From Saccoglossus kowalevskii (taxonomy: Eukaryota > Hemichordata > Enteropneusta > Harrimaniidae), in contig NW_003158231.1 of NCBI RefSeq assembly GCF_000003605.2, positions 160,689 to 199,532 on the forward strand: 38,844 bases of DNA. Reading direction: 5' to 3'. Shown here in pieces: positions 22,512 to 36,000 of the stretch (position 1 is the stretch's first letter; each line of letters starts with the position of its first letter). The notes beneath the pieces were generated by a model, which was given only the letters and a program-made list of their open reading frames with translations, searched no databases and had not been told where the DNA came from. The position numbers were made by a program, and so were the translations under genes.

Positions 22512-22710
22512 ATTTTTGTATGGCGTATACCAATAACATATGGATTACGTGGGTTTAAAAACAAAATGTGTGCATAATATATTTCTCGTCTGCTATGTAA
22601 TATAATGTTTCTTTTTTTCATGGTAATAAATTGTGTGTTATTTTAGATGCAAGTGCATACAATTATATCTTTTGAAAGTTAGCCAATGTTTCATCATTGA
22701 ATTATTATTC
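22512..22710. repeat. Dispersed repeat E, copy 1
   Basis: It is similar to 24102-24328 in direct orientation (GTATGGCGTATACCA, TCTGCTATGTAATATAATG, AATAAATTGTGTGT, GTTTCATCATTGAAT). Confidence 0.75.
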
Positions 22711-22833
22711 AAACAAGAATTACAGGAAACGATTGCACATAACAACTAGACAATTCAAATTGTGTGTACAGAGTGACATACCAGGACAAGGAATTGTCAA
22801 CATCAATGGACTACTCTGTAATTATAGTGTAAC

Positions 22834-23685
22834 TTAAAGTAGAGATGCAGGTTTTTGGGCACTTGGGAGTGAATTTTTTTTTTTTTTTTGCTTTTTATTA
22901 TCTAAACAGTCTTGGATAAAGACTGTTAAAATTTTGTAGAATGGTGAATAGTGGAACATACTCAAAAAACGATTTTAAAATAGAGATAACAGGTGCAAAC
23001 ATTCTCTCTTTTGAATGCTTAGCAAGATTTAGCAAGGCTGTACACAATAGTAAAAAAGAAACATGTTGAAAAAAAGAAATGACGGGATCTCCATAATATG
23101 CACTGTATTCAACTTTTAACGAAACGATAATATATTTAAATTTGGAACTGTTACATTAGCAAACTTCTTACTGAGTGAATTGTTATGCAAATTAGCAATT
23201 ATCTCAGCTTCTTTTTAGTGCACATCCCAGAACTTTAACAAAAAATAGCTCCTAGACGCTTCGACCTTTTGTTTTGAAATTTCACAAATGATTGACAATG
23301 TGTTTATCTTCAAAACGCCGTCGGAGCATTGTTTTTGGCTGAACAGTGTTACAACAATTGTACAGACAACTAGCCTGGGTGTTAATTAATGCATAAACTT
23401 GAAGTAGTGAAATTTGAGCTGCTGCCCTGCAAAATTGACAACAGGTAGACAGTTTTCAAGACGGCACTTTCGTTTAGAAGCTAATTTTTTTAAATCACTT
23501 TTGACCAAAAAAGCTCATTTTGTGCATATTTCAAACTACAGTGTCCATAAAAAACAATAACAACATTTTTAATTTTTTTTAATAAGCTTTCCGAAAATAT
23601 ATAGTTTTGTGGACAAGGAAGGTCATCTTGGTTTCCTAATTAACTAATTAAAATACCTGTCAGGTAAACTGCATCTCTACCTTAA
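22834..23685. mobile_element. 852-bp TTAA-flanked miniature element (family A, full)
   Basis: It begins TTAA-AGTAGAGATGCAG and ends CTGCATCTCTACC-TTAA, giving inverted termini of 13 bp inside TTAA target sites. TTAA duplication is the hallmark of piggyBac-type transposition. It has no coding capacity and is non-autonomous. A truncated inverted copy lies at 10351-10925. Confidence 0.75.
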
Positions 23686-24101
23686 ACACAATGATATTCG
23701 CCTTTGTGTGTTTAATATTATATTGAGTAAACTTCTTTACAGGATGTGTGAATATCATTATATTATGTGTGAACGTCTTTATATCATGCACACTTTTTAC
23801 GACTACGACCTGACAACATGATTGATAGTGAAAGATCTGCATGTACAAAATAATGTTTTTACTGCAAGATTAAAAATTAGCCTCTTCTCTGAAATACAGT
23901 GGTCTAAAATCATGTTAGTAAGTATGATTGTTTCTGAGTAGCAAAGGCATATTGATCTGGAGAACTGTGTGAATGTTAAAAATAAGAAACTTACAGGTCA
24001 GTCTGTATCGAATTGTAGAGAATACCTTTTCTTCAGTGATCAGTTAGACTGTATCAGAAGACTGTATGACCGACTGGTTAGGGGGCACTTAAAACTCGCT
24101 A

Positions 24102-24328
24102 TTTGTGTATGGCATATACCAGTAGCAAACAGATTACGGGGGTGTACAGATGAAAATGTGTTTATGATTTTTTATCGTCTGCTATGTAATGTTTCTCTTT
24201 CGTGATAATAAATTGTGTGTAATTTGTTACGTTAAATGCAGTACCAATTACCATACAACCATATAAGGACATGATACATATATATCTTTTAATAGTTAGT
24301 CAATTTTCCATCATTAATTTAATATTCC
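24102..24328. repeat. Dispersed repeat E, copy 2
   Basis: A diverged direct copy of 22512-22710. It lies just left of repeat D copy 2, with family A element and repeat E copy 1 farther left. Confidence 0.75.
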
Positions 24329-24484
24329 CGAAAACAAGATTTGTTTTACAGAATTACAGAAACTACATAATCGTATGAATCAGCAAATTAGCATATTTAG
24401 ACATCGATATTCACGTAAATTGACCAATTATACCAATGTAATTTATTGTTACTGACATGACAAAAATGAAATTTTCGAACGTGA

Positions 24485-24823
24485 TATTCGTGAATATCAA
24501 TGTCATATAAATTTAGTATAACAGCGTGAGTTTAACAAATAAAATTGCGACCAATAGATCAGTTGAAAACAATGTTTATTTAGCATCGATATTACGGGCA
24601 ACATAAGGAAAGATTGAATAAATTCTAGAAAATGCATGCCATGTGCAATTAAAGTAAAACCAAATAACAGACCAGTCGAGTTATGTTATAAGGCCACTTG
24701 TTTTCCTTAACGGAAAAGAAAGCCGATATGTCAAAATAAGTAATCTTCTTGTATGCCAAAGCAATAATAAATGTTAAAACGACAGGGCCAATAGATAACT
24801 CCACATGGAACGAGTAAAAGAAA
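24485..24823. repeat. Dispersed repeat D, copy 2
   Basis: A direct-orientation copy of 4101-4436, with small indels such as the inserted TTTCCTTAACGGAAAAGAAA region. The right edge is shared. Confidence 0.85.
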
Positions 24824-26133
24824 ACTTGTATTCACATTATCTTCACATCAAGACCGTAACCGCTTATATCGCATATAACACTACATATAGTCAGTTAGAG
24901 AAAGATATATGAACTCCATGGTATACAAGTTATGTGATACTATACTCATAGGCTGAACATGATCCTAAACAGAAAATGAAATGATCAAAATATTGTTGCA
25001 TGGTTTTTGAGACAAAAAAATGGCACACGTTTATTCCGAGTTCTTTATCTTTAGTCAGTGATAAAGACAAGTTTTGCGTCAATGTTTGTAACACCCATGC
25101 CTCGATCATTCACCTAGGAAAGGAATCTTACAACACATCCTTCGCCTTAATAACTTCTGTACAAATTGGAAAGAAAAAATCATCAAAAACACAATAAATG
25201 ATAAATTTAGCATTTGGTTACCAAGACAAATCCTTTACCATGTACTTACTTTTTAACATTAATATATTTGCCGATTTGTTTCAACAATATTCACTTCTAT
25301 TAATCTCTTTGCTTTATTTCCAGGTCATACATATGTTATTTGAAGTTATGAGAAACATCAACAATTATTTTGATATAGATATCCACTTCATTTCCAGCCA
25401 TTCACAAAAGCAAATATGGTATACTAGAATTCATAGAAACGTATTACTTTGATTCGCAAACCACTCGTTTCACGGTTTCTTCTAATGTAAACCAATAAAA
25501 AGCTGCCGTAAATAAATATGTACGTGCATATGTAGGGTGGACTAGGGGTAAACTAATTGTAAAACAAATATTCCCAGACAGAAAACAAGAGTGTCACGAT
25601 AGGAATAGTATTCATTGACTTACACAAACTATATCATGCACTCAATACGTTTTTTGTCAAATAGTCGCCAGTTGGTGGTCAATCAAAGCTACTGCATTCA
25701 TTTAATAACAGTTTATTTTCAAATCAGATACGTCGAGATCATTGACAGTAAAATAAAAGTATAACAGTTATTTTGGTCCAACACAACGTGTTGCCGCCCT
25801 GTAACTTCGCTCTAACCATGGTAAATATTTCACGTTTTGCCAAATAATCGCAATTTCGAGTGTCTAGTATCTAAGTTACGCTTGATGTTCCCAATGTTGC
25901 CATTGATATAAGCCAATATAATCGAGAATCTAAAAAGCACTATTGTAGTCTGCATGTCCATATGAAATGACGTCATAAAACAGTACAAAATGTGACCACA
26001 TCGCATTGATCTTTATTAAATTAACTTGGATGTTTTTTGAATTCAAAATGTTACTTCTAGTGTGGAAGACACTCGGGTAGGAACAAGTATATATATGTAC
26101 CCCTCAATTTATGTCTTTATTGGTATAATCTAA
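24824..26133. other. No gene recognised
   Basis: Two + strand frames of 65 and 84 codons (25000-25452) are AT-driven and lack domain patterns or splice context. I see nothing else. Confidence 0.5.
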
Positions 26134-26376
26134 ATGAATTTTAACAACTCTATGACAAGTTATTTTCAGTTACTGGCTTATGTTTGTGCAAGGACGTACC
26201 ATATGCTGCCAAGCAGTTTCAGTAATTTTAAACAGAACGTCAAGACACATCTGTTTAATAAAGCTTTTGTTTTAAAATGTTATTATTCGTTGTTTTTGCC
26301 TATCTATATTATTTTTGGCATTTGTCATTATTTTATTTTGCTGCCAAATGCATGCCATCCACATAGATATTATTAG
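26134..26376 (+). mobile_element. LINE reverse-transcriptase C-terminal tail
   Basis: The segment encoding TYHMLPSSFSNFKQNVKTHL followed by FNKAF matches the end of non-LTR retrotransposon ORF2 proteins (typically W-N-x-LP..I..S..S...FK..LK.HLF). Only the last 30 or so recognisable residues remain, and the Trp is changed. This is a dead 5'-truncated copy. Confidence 0.6.
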
Positions 26377-27734
26377 ATATTATCGGGTCATACACTAGCC
26401 CACGTGTAACAAGTTTTTAAACGGCGTTGGAACCAAAGTACTGTTTGTTTACAATATAATCGAACACGCGCTGTACGGTCACCGTCCTTTATTACCATTC
26501 TGAGAGTCTCGACTGTGTAATTTAATTTATATTAAAATGCACATCTAATTGAGGAAATATGGTATACTGTGTTGGCCCACTGTATAACTAAAGCCTCTCA
26601 CAAAATACCCAGATTCTTGTAATGATTTTAGCAATTTGTACATAACAGTGAAAGTGCAAATCTGAAAATCATTTTCGGATGGCAATTAGTTTTCAATAAT
26701 CTCGTTATTCAAAGAACGGCATTCCTATATGCAAATTAGACGCAGTACGTGAGAAAAAAAACTTGACGTGCGCACGTAGTGTTCGATTTCTGGCGACAAA
26801 AAACAAAATTAATACATGGAATAAATAGAATCTGAAATTTGTGAATATGTGATGTGAACCTAATTGTGTAGTAATACTTATATATTTCTCATCAAGTTAT
26901 GAACATAGACAAAATGCTATACTCGTACCTCCTACAAATCTTGGGGGGAGGTCTTTGGCATATCTTATTCTACTCTGTTTGAGTTTGTCCAGTTTACGGG
27001 TTGGTCTTTGATATTGCTTTCTTTGTTGTCAACAAATTTAACCCAGAAGTGCAAAAAAAAATATTTTAACTTGTACTTTTGGGCTGGCCGATTTTGTTCA
27101 ACTTGACAGGCAGGTCACCCCTTCAGAATACCACAAACGAATGTATGCCCTAAATTCTTTGAGTAAAAATGTTGGACAAACCTCTTTCTACAGTGTTTCT
27201 ACTGGATCGAAAGTTCACCATGCGTTCAGAATTCTATAAAGCATTCAACATTACTTGGAGTTCACTCAATGTTCAATTCTAACTTGATATTCATTCAAGT
27301 TGGATGGCAACAAACTCATGTTCTACTGTTGCCATGGCAAGAGCAAAACAGTATTCCTTGCGTCCCAGTGGATCGCCAATCAGCCTACAGGCTTGTTTAA
27401 AAACTGGACAATATTAACACCATCAAATCGTAATTAAGTTTTTTTCTTCATAATTGACCAATTGGGTCTCTGAACTTGATACGTACAAGACTCTGTATTC
27501 ACCAAGAATATGTTCTTATATGTTCTACCTCAATACATGCCTGTCAAAATTCAGTTTGGTTTTTACTTCAATAACTTGATTGGCTCCATTGATTTTCGGC
27601 TCCAATAATGAAAAAAAATCTAAAACACCGACATAAATTGTACTTCACTACTGTACATCTGTCATAGTGGGTAACTGGTGCATATGAATTTTCATTTCAT
27701 CAAATCATTCCTCAGATACAGTTTTATAATTTTG
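26377..27734. other. No gene recognised
   Basis: AT-rich non-coding sequence with a minor AACTTGA/TCAAGTT inverted motif near 27284 and no open coding signal. Confidence 0.5.
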
Positions 27735-27874
27735 TTTAAAGCGGAGTAGTCGTCACCTGCGCATGCGTCAGATTGCCATAGCGTGTCATTGTTTACAAAC
27801 AAGCGTCTGTGTTACTATCGTCGCTTGGAACTCAATTCCCGCGATTGCGCAGATTACAACCCTCCCGCTTTAAA
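27735..27874. mobile_element. 140-bp TTTAAA-flanked miniature element (family B)
   Basis: It starts TTTAAAGCGGAGTAGTCGTC and ends CAACCCTCCCGCTTTAAA, with inverted termini over roughly 30 bp including TGCGCAYGCG-type internal motifs. It is short, non-coding and TTAA-flanked. Confidence 0.75.
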
Positions 27875-28817
27875 TTGCGCACCAAAACAAATCATAGTGA
27901 TGTAAAAGAATGATCCTTTTTTTCTCCATATCAGACATTTTTATTCAAACTTTAAAAAAACAGATTCATCCACGAATCGTGTTGAACGTATAAAGTGAAG
28001 CAGTACAGTTATGTGAATACAACTTTTAAAATCTTACTAGTTTTCTTTCGTTATTTTAGTGCTTAACTCAATAAAACATTGCCATCAACATTATTCCAAT
28101 GTAAAAGTTAGAAATAAACCCACAGAAGATTTTGATGTTTCATCTTCCCCCATAAATTACCGCCAGTCTTACGTACGCACGGTACATTCTTCCCGGTGCG
28201 TATTCTCAGTGATTGAAGGTCGAAACTGGATTTTTTTATTTTCTTGGCATGACGTGATGTGGTGGCCATTGTTGCAAAAATATTATAAATTAATAAATAA
28301 TGCAAAATGACTCATTGGTTAATTTACCACGTATATTGCACATGTATGTAATATATTATTACCTTATAACCCCAATTTTACCTGTTCTTTACCTCCCCCT
28401 CCCCCAATTTTTTCCATTTCGGACATAACACTGAGCACAGCGTACCCCGTTCCATTTGTGTTTTTGATTGCAAGTCGTCATTGAACGTAGTTCCGGCTGT
28501 GGCGTCGACGCGGAATATTGTGACGTTTATCATGCCATATCGACAATGATATTTCGTGTTGAACGGCAAGTAATGTAACAACATATGACATGATCCTATG
28601 ATAATGTGTAATCATCTGTACATGTGCCACTATGTTATCATAGCCGTTCATCTAAACAACATAAATAATTGTTCCTTAGTAAAAAAAAAAAAAGCAAGCG
28701 ATTACGACGTAAATTGTCATTGCATTACTTTGTTAGTAAACTTGCTAATAATGTTTCAAATGATGAGTCCAATATATTGATCGAAACATGTCTTGGGATA
28801 CTAAACGGGATCCCAAT

Positions 28818-30065
28818 TTATTCTAATTTCTTGAATGCATTCTCCAACACAACCGTGACAGCATGATGATGCAGGTATTTGTTGTTTATTTTCAGCAGGT
28901 TTTCAATATTACTTTCATAATAGATGGATCCAAAACCTTTCTTTTCTTCATACTTTACTGCTTTATCACCGTCTTGTCTCACTTTTGCTTCCCACCTTGC
29001 CGACCATTCAGCCAGGAACAGCTCGGTAACGTATTGTCCGCGTGTCTTGGCTTGTGCTGCAAACAGCTTTCTATCTTCATGTCCAATTCCCATATACTGT
29101 GCCATTATTCTGTGATCCTGCCACATGGGGTCTTCAGGCTCGAGATGTTTTATAACCTCTTGTCTCGTTTCATATGGCATCCATTTAACGTCACATTTAT
29201 GACCTTTCTCGTTTAGGAAGGTTTTGTCAAATCCTGGAACTATCAGGTCTGTAACCTTTTCTTCTTTACCAGCCTTTTTATGATACACGTTTGTTTTCTT
29301 TTCTTCGGCTTCGCGGATTTCATCTAATGTATAGTAGCATACATCTTCTAGTTTCTCATTGCTCCTCAAAGATTCTGCACTTAAGACATATCGATCTACC
29401 TCGGTACCGGGGCATGCTGAGTGTAACACTTGCTGTATTTCGTAGCTTACGATTTCCATAACCTCGAAACAATCTCCTATTTCCTCTTTTCTTTCACACC
29501 TCACCACTACGTTCACAGCACGGCCATTGGAGGTTAGTTGTACCAGTCCTTCCACGCCTTTACATACCTTTATACCATCCTTCCATATACCACTTGGAGG
29601 GCGTCCCAAGGCAGTGAATTTAACATGAAGACGTGTTTGAAGTTGAGGGAAAAAGTTATCTGAAAAAATATCAGCAATACTTCGGCATTCGACACGTCTA
29701 CCGACGTATATATGCATATTGGTTTTTAACAGCCATTGATCTTTAGGCATAACGGAAGGCAGGCGACACGGAATTATGAACTCATCTTGATGACCAACAC
29801 CGTAGTCGCCATCCTTGAGTGGAAACAGAATTTCAAACTCACGTAGGAGATTTATGAGTAAAACTATGTCAACGACAACATTTCCGTCCAGGACTCGCTG
29901 AATATCTTCTTTCGTGTAAATCTGTTTTCTCTCTAATTTGTGTGCAAATTGAGAAAAGTCCTTTGATGCAAAGATTGGTCCAAGTATTTCACTACATAGC
30001 CACTTCGGGGCCAGTATAACAATATCTTGACTTTCAGGGGAGATTCTAGATTTTATGTAAAGTAC
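28818..30065 (-). CDS. Roco exon 12 (COR, death-domain-like end, stop)
   Basis: A single large exon of 416 codons after acceptor TTATTTCAG. It continues COR without interruption (VLYIKS, DIVILAPKWLC, FFPQLQTRL, SGIWKDGI). The next part is a charged linker (EIREAEEKKTNVYHKKAGKE) and then the death-domain-like block starting about 29180. A 50-residue charged tail precedes TAA at 28820-28818. An AATAAA on this strand (28822-28817) overlaps the stop codon. Confidence 0.93.
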   Translation of the reverse strand, partial: VLYIKSRISPESQDIVILAPKWLCSEILGPIFASKDFSQFAHKLERKQIYTKEDIQRVLDGNVVVDIVLLINLLREFEILFPLKDGDYGVGHQDEFIIPCRLPSVMPKDQWLLKTNMHIYVGRRVECRSIADIFSDNFFPQLQTRLHVKFTALGRPPSGIWKDGIKVCKGVEGLVQLTSNGRAVNVVVRCERKEEIGDCFEVMEIVSYEIQQVLHSACPGTEVDRYVLSAESLRSNEKLEDVCYYTLDEIREAEEKKTNVYHKKAGKEEKVTDLIVPGFDKTFLNEKGHKCDVKWMPYETRQEVIKHLEPEDPMWQDHRIMAQYMGIGHEDRKLFAAQAKTRGQYVTELFLAEWSARWEAKVRQDGDKAVKYEEKKGFGSIYYESNIENLLKINNKYLHHHAVTVVLENAFKKLE

Positions 30066-33000
30066 CTGAAATAACAGAAACACAATTTTGTCATTTCATG
30101 ATATTACAAACGTTTATTAATTATTAGAGTCTGTAATAAAAATAACATTTTGATGGCATCGTTATTGAATAACAACGTTACTCACCATACCGATACGGTG
30201 TAGGAATCCTGTAGCTTTGATCAGGAAATCATCTTCCAGGTCTGAGCTGATCTCTTTCTTAATGCACTCTATATATTCATTCCAATACATAACAGGGAAC
30301 ATTTTCCTTTGCTCAAACCATGTGTTGAGCATCTTCAGAATCTCAGCGCAGATGTTTGGCATGTACATTAGTTTCTGGTGGGAGATGTGTAGTAAAGTTT
30401 TAATTCAAGAACAATATTTACGGATATTTTACAGATTAGAATAAAATAAAATAAATATTGCGGGTGTTATCAGGGGCGGATCTACAATTCTAGAATGGGG
30501 GGAGCGATAAGTTGGCGGAAGGCCAAGTTCGCGAGCGCGAAGCCCTGTTGGTTGTTAAAAACAGGGGGAGCGGCCCCTTCGGCCCCCTTCTAAATCCGCC
30601 AATGGTTATAATGGAAAAATAATGGGAATTTCCATCACAAAGACCAACACCGAGTGAGTGTATTTTATGAAGTAAGATTTTATCTTCTGCTGAAACAACT
30701 GCATGACCTCATGTTCCTGTGGGAACTGACTCTTTCCTCCACTGATTGTAACATTTGTGGCAGATTGTCCTGACAATAAATGACGATATTGGATCTAGCT
30801 GCATTTCACAAACCATCAAGGCATCGATTCACATGAATAGTCTGAATCAAAATGCCCCCATCGAAATATGATATAAACAGGTTGACATGGCTTTAACGCA
30901 GAACCGTTGTACCCATCTAACAATTATATAATGGAGTGGCAAGACGATAAAACCATAAAGTAAATTGAGTAATAATAAAGTTTAACTCACCTTAATTTTC
31001 TCCTTTCTCTTCGTTGTCAGGATCTTTCGCAATTGTTTCATCCCAGCACTATTTGTGTCATGGCAGTCAAGAATTAATATTACGTCCTCAATGTCCAAAC
31101 ATTTGCCGAATCGCTCAAAAAGTTTCTGTTTAATATACTCTGCTACTTCGCGTGCTGAAATATGTGAAATAAGATGAACAATTTAAATAAATAACACATT
31201 GCAGTAGATGCAAAAAAATACGTGTTTGCACTGTAGCAGTGTGCAAAAATGATGTGGTCTGTGTTACATCTAAGGTATATTAGGTTATTACGAAAATACC
31301 ACAAAGTATGCACGAAGGCAGTGCAATGATCATATCGCCTGAGTGCATACTTTGAGGTATTCTCGTGATAACTATTATACATCGTTTACACCTCAGACTA
31401 GTAATACAATATTGTATTACTATCTGAGTTTACACCCAGCTGTAGCAGTTATTTGGTAAAATGGTAAAAAGTGTTGGTGCTGTGACCGTCACGGGATTCT
31501 ATTTCCACCACGTGATGATAGCTCTTCTGTGTCTGAAGTAAACAAAGTGTTTGAATATGATGTAAACGTGACACAGAATTTCCAAATACAAAAACAAACA
31601 TTTCAACGCATCTACAACACTTTCGGGAACGTTTTACGGATTGGTAAATTCTATTTTTTTAGTCTAATGTATAATAACAGGTATTATTTGCATCATCTGT
31701 ACCTTCTTCTTCACAATGCTCCAGTTTGGCCCAGTCTGCTTTACTGGCAACCAAGATAACAGTAAGTCTACTTTCCAAGTCATCGGGTAGACATGATTTG
31801 TTTGTAACCTTCATCATTTGACACCACTGAGTGGCCTGGGAATGAGTGCATTAAATTAATGATTACATTACATCATATATGAATATAGAGAATATCATTC
31901 CATTGGAATAATTTTCATAAGTAGTTCAAGTAAATATCAAATAAACTCAATACTAGAATAGACATTTGACGTATATGACTGTTGAGATCTCTGGCTCCTT
32001 GAATATTTTGCCATTCCATTCTGTAAATGTTAGAATGATATAAAACATTGTTCGGTGTACTCATGGAGAAACAATATGAAAAGAAAGGACAATTGTCCAG
32101 GTTTGCCAATAAAGCGAAACTGGCGAACACATATTACTTGATTCAAAATTAAGAACCAGGGGAATGATATTAGAACAAATGGATAGAATTGTTGACAATA
32201 TGGACAAGAGAGTGAAATGAACACTTACTTGTTGAAGAGATGTTTCCATCAGATCACGTGGTCTAATGATGTGACTGGTTCCTGTCGAGTCAGCTATGTT
32301 GTACAAGATAATACATATAGCATCCTCGTCATTGAGGAACATACTGTGTGACACAAAAAATTCAGATTGACCTGCAAAATCCCAAGAATTGAATCGCTTT
32401 CCAGAGATTTTAAGGTCACTAATGCTTATTCCTGGCGTTTTGTGGTGAACTTCCGTTCCGGGAGGTGGTCCAGATTCCCGTACAAGTTTCTGTTTACAAA
32501 ACACATTAAACACAATTACAAAATATAGCTTGCATCAGGAATGATTGACTTGCAGCTCAGCTCACTGAATCAATTTAGCTTTAATGAAAGTACAAGCAGT
32601 GACGCCCCTCTTACTAAATAGAGACTGTGAACTAGAGTGGATGTTTCAAACAGCACACCATTTAGGTAAAGCAGATCCTTGAATCTCGAACAACACAAAC
32701 AATGTCAATCATCATTTGTAATCTTCATCAATAGACGACTACTTGTTAAAACACTATCGACGTCTCGAATGACCTGCTTGTTACCATTTCACGTCACTAG
32801 AGGGCGCGATTTATAGAAAACGTGTGAAAAACACTTACTCTCAACAATGTGGGCACAACACCCGTTTTGCCTGACAATGAATTCTTGAGAGTTGTCTTTC
32901 CAGTACCGCCATGACCTAATATATACAATTTCACTGTATCCATGAGAACTCCTGGTTTTTTCAGCAGATCTATATTGTCTCTTTCCTAATAAATGATACA

Positions 33001-36000
33001 TATAATTACGTTATAATACAACGTGCCATGCTTTAAAGTCATGTTTATTTTTGATTTGTTAGTTGACGAATCTCAACAAGATGACACATACACATACAAA
33101 CATAAGATTCGAACTCAACTGCCCCTGTGAAGCATAGGCGTTCCATGTTACGCTACAACGACGGGTTTGAATAGAGTGTGGTAGAGTGGATAACACATGG
33201 AATTTTAAATAATTATTTTGTATTTAGGTTTTGGGAAGGTAATTGAAATTTAGTGAACGTTCGTCATTTATTCGACAGTGTAATAATATACATCACTTAA
33301 TAAGAAGCAAGCAAAAAATTAAGTGTACGATTAGAATATTGCATACATATGGCCATGGGCGCAACAGTGTTCCCCTGAGAGACTTTGAGGTGCCAACATT
33401 TTCGAGGATGTATGCCAATTGAAATAAAAACCATCTTTTATACCTCAGAATAAAAAAACATACAATAGTTCTTATTATAAAACATTATTTTTCCGTTGCG
33501 GACTATTAAAAAATTGAAATCATATCGTCACGTTACGTGTGACGTCATTGCTATGCATAAATTGAACTAATAGCTTGTATGTGTGTGGTTACTGCGGTTA
33601 TGGAGGAAATACCACGTGGCGTGCGTGGCTTTGACCACACATGAATACAGTATGAGCGTAAGATAAGTTATAAACACAAAATTTAATCACACCAGACTAT
33701 GAATGCCAATACACTGTGAATACATCTAACATATAAATACACTACATCGATATGATGCATGATACGACATGTTGATACACTATACAAGTCATCTGACATA
33801 TATAGTTTCCCATAACGTCAATACGCTATGGACATCTGACATAAATTTGATATAACCTACAAGACATCTGACACACTGCGAATACCTGATACCAGACTTC
33901 TGACAAAATACCAATACATTATAACAGTTAACTGATATATATAGTAAACCAGACATCTGACATGTCAGTACACTGCAGCAGACATGATGCATACTGTTAA
34001 TTCACTATAACAGATTCCTCCACAAACAGCTGACATTAATATTAATACACAAAACCAGACATCTAACATAATATCAGTACACTATGCTACAAATCTGACA
34101 TGTCAATACACAATTCCAAACAACATGAGGGCAATACAATACAATATAATATAATAGGCATCTATCATAATGGAAATACATTGTACAAGACAGCTGACGT
34201 GCCAATACACTATATCGTACTGTCAAGTAAATTCATTATACCAGATTGCTGACATAGTGTTAACACACTCTACTAGACATCTGACCCAATGTCAATACAC
34301 TACACCATACAGATGGAATAAGGGCAATACACATGTAGCATGTGGTAAAACATGACACCAATCATTTGACATAATGTTAATACACTATACCGGACATAAT
34401 GTCAACTGACATATTCATTCTATGTACTTAATACTTACATCTTTAACTTTCTGCAATAATAACTCGGCTTCTTTGTAATATTGATTTCGTATGTCACTTC
34501 CGGTACCAATTTTAGATTTCACAAATTGAATAGGTGTTAAACCATTCTACGAAGAATTATAGTAATGGTGGATTCAGAATTGTAAGTGGAATATCGAATT
34601 CTCATACACTACTTAATGTTAATACAACGAAAGTAGTCGTACAATGTGGATGAACAGAACTACTGACCTTATCTGTCGACGTCATATCGACACCATTGTT
34701 TAACAATAGCATAATAAACTCCAATGCTTTATATTTATCTTCTGCAGTCTTAATTGGGTTCAGATATGTGGAAGGATGAAGAATCTTGAACAATGCATTG
34801 TGGGAGTCCTATAAATAGAATAGAATAGAATGGAATAGAACTCGGCCATGTACATTTCCTCCTCACTACAATCCTACACTGAATATTGAATTATTTTTGT
34901 CAGATAATTTGTTACAGTGTGTAAATCATGCTAACATTGAATGGCGGTAGTCGTCGCGCCACGCATGCGCGGGATATATGGGTCTCATATAAACAAAGAT
35001 GGCGACTTTGTTGACTACAAACTGAGTCGTTACCAAACTTTAATCAGGTGTTTTTCAGGTGATTGGAAAATATCGAAGTAGTCACCGTTGGTAATTAACG
35101 CAGGTCGCGCCCAGGTCAAACCTCATACTTAGAATGTCCATTAGAAGAGCGCATTGAATTGTGGGAAAATCAATGTTATAGTAAACACAAATGTCGCACA
35201 TGCGCAGCGCGACGACCACCGCCTTTAAGTATTGTCTCAGAGACGAGAACTTCGCGGAATTTTCTCTGTTCCCAGGCAGACGCATACATATGACATTCAG
35301 CTATGTGTATAGAGTAATAATATTATTATTATTGTTACATTAAAGGGCGGCGGTCGGCGTGGCGCATGTTTATCACCTCTGGTACATGCTTGCTGTGATG
35401 ACCACTGGGGGGGGTCATCGTTATTTAGTCAGCATCACGTGTATTTAGCACCACATTCATTCATCATCACGTGTAATGAGAACCATGTACATTCAGTATC
35501 ACATGTATTTAGTTCTTAATTTTCTTATGAAGTGAGTTGAACACTAAATGTTTCTGATGACGTAATTCTGGGTTAACATTCCAGCATCTCACCTTATTGC
35601 GAAGATTGACGTCTGCAGATTTTGATAAAAGCAGTTTCCCCGCATCTAATGAATTATTCCAACAAGCCCACAGCAATGCCGTATTACCATGCTGTAAAAT
35701 TAAAAATTAAATAATTTACCCCCACAACTGCTTGCTTGTTATATACTGTAAAAGTTGTCGTGTTATTCATATAGAGTCTCTATTATGTTGACACCATAGT
35801 TTTAGTATCAATTCAGGCCACAGGCATTATTCGCAGTTATTGGGCTGTATAGAAACCCAGAAGATGACCTTTTGCTAACTGATCATTTTTTTCAGTTTTT
35901 TTTTTTTTTTTTTTTTGAAATTATGAACTCTCAGACATTGATAAAAAATGAACAGTTTACAAACCTCGTCCTGGTAGTTTATGCCAGCCTTGTGTTTTAG

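Noticed and set aside
28378-28584. 68-codon - strand frame downstream of the Roco stop
   Set aside because: No splice signal tying it to the Roco gene and no domain pattern. Probably 3' flank.
28863-29216. 117-codon + strand open frame
   Set aside because: Antisense shadow of the large Roco exon.
33101-33162. Functional tRNA gene
   Set aside because: D-arm and B-box-like sequence are present, but the acceptor, anticodon and T stems do not pair properly.
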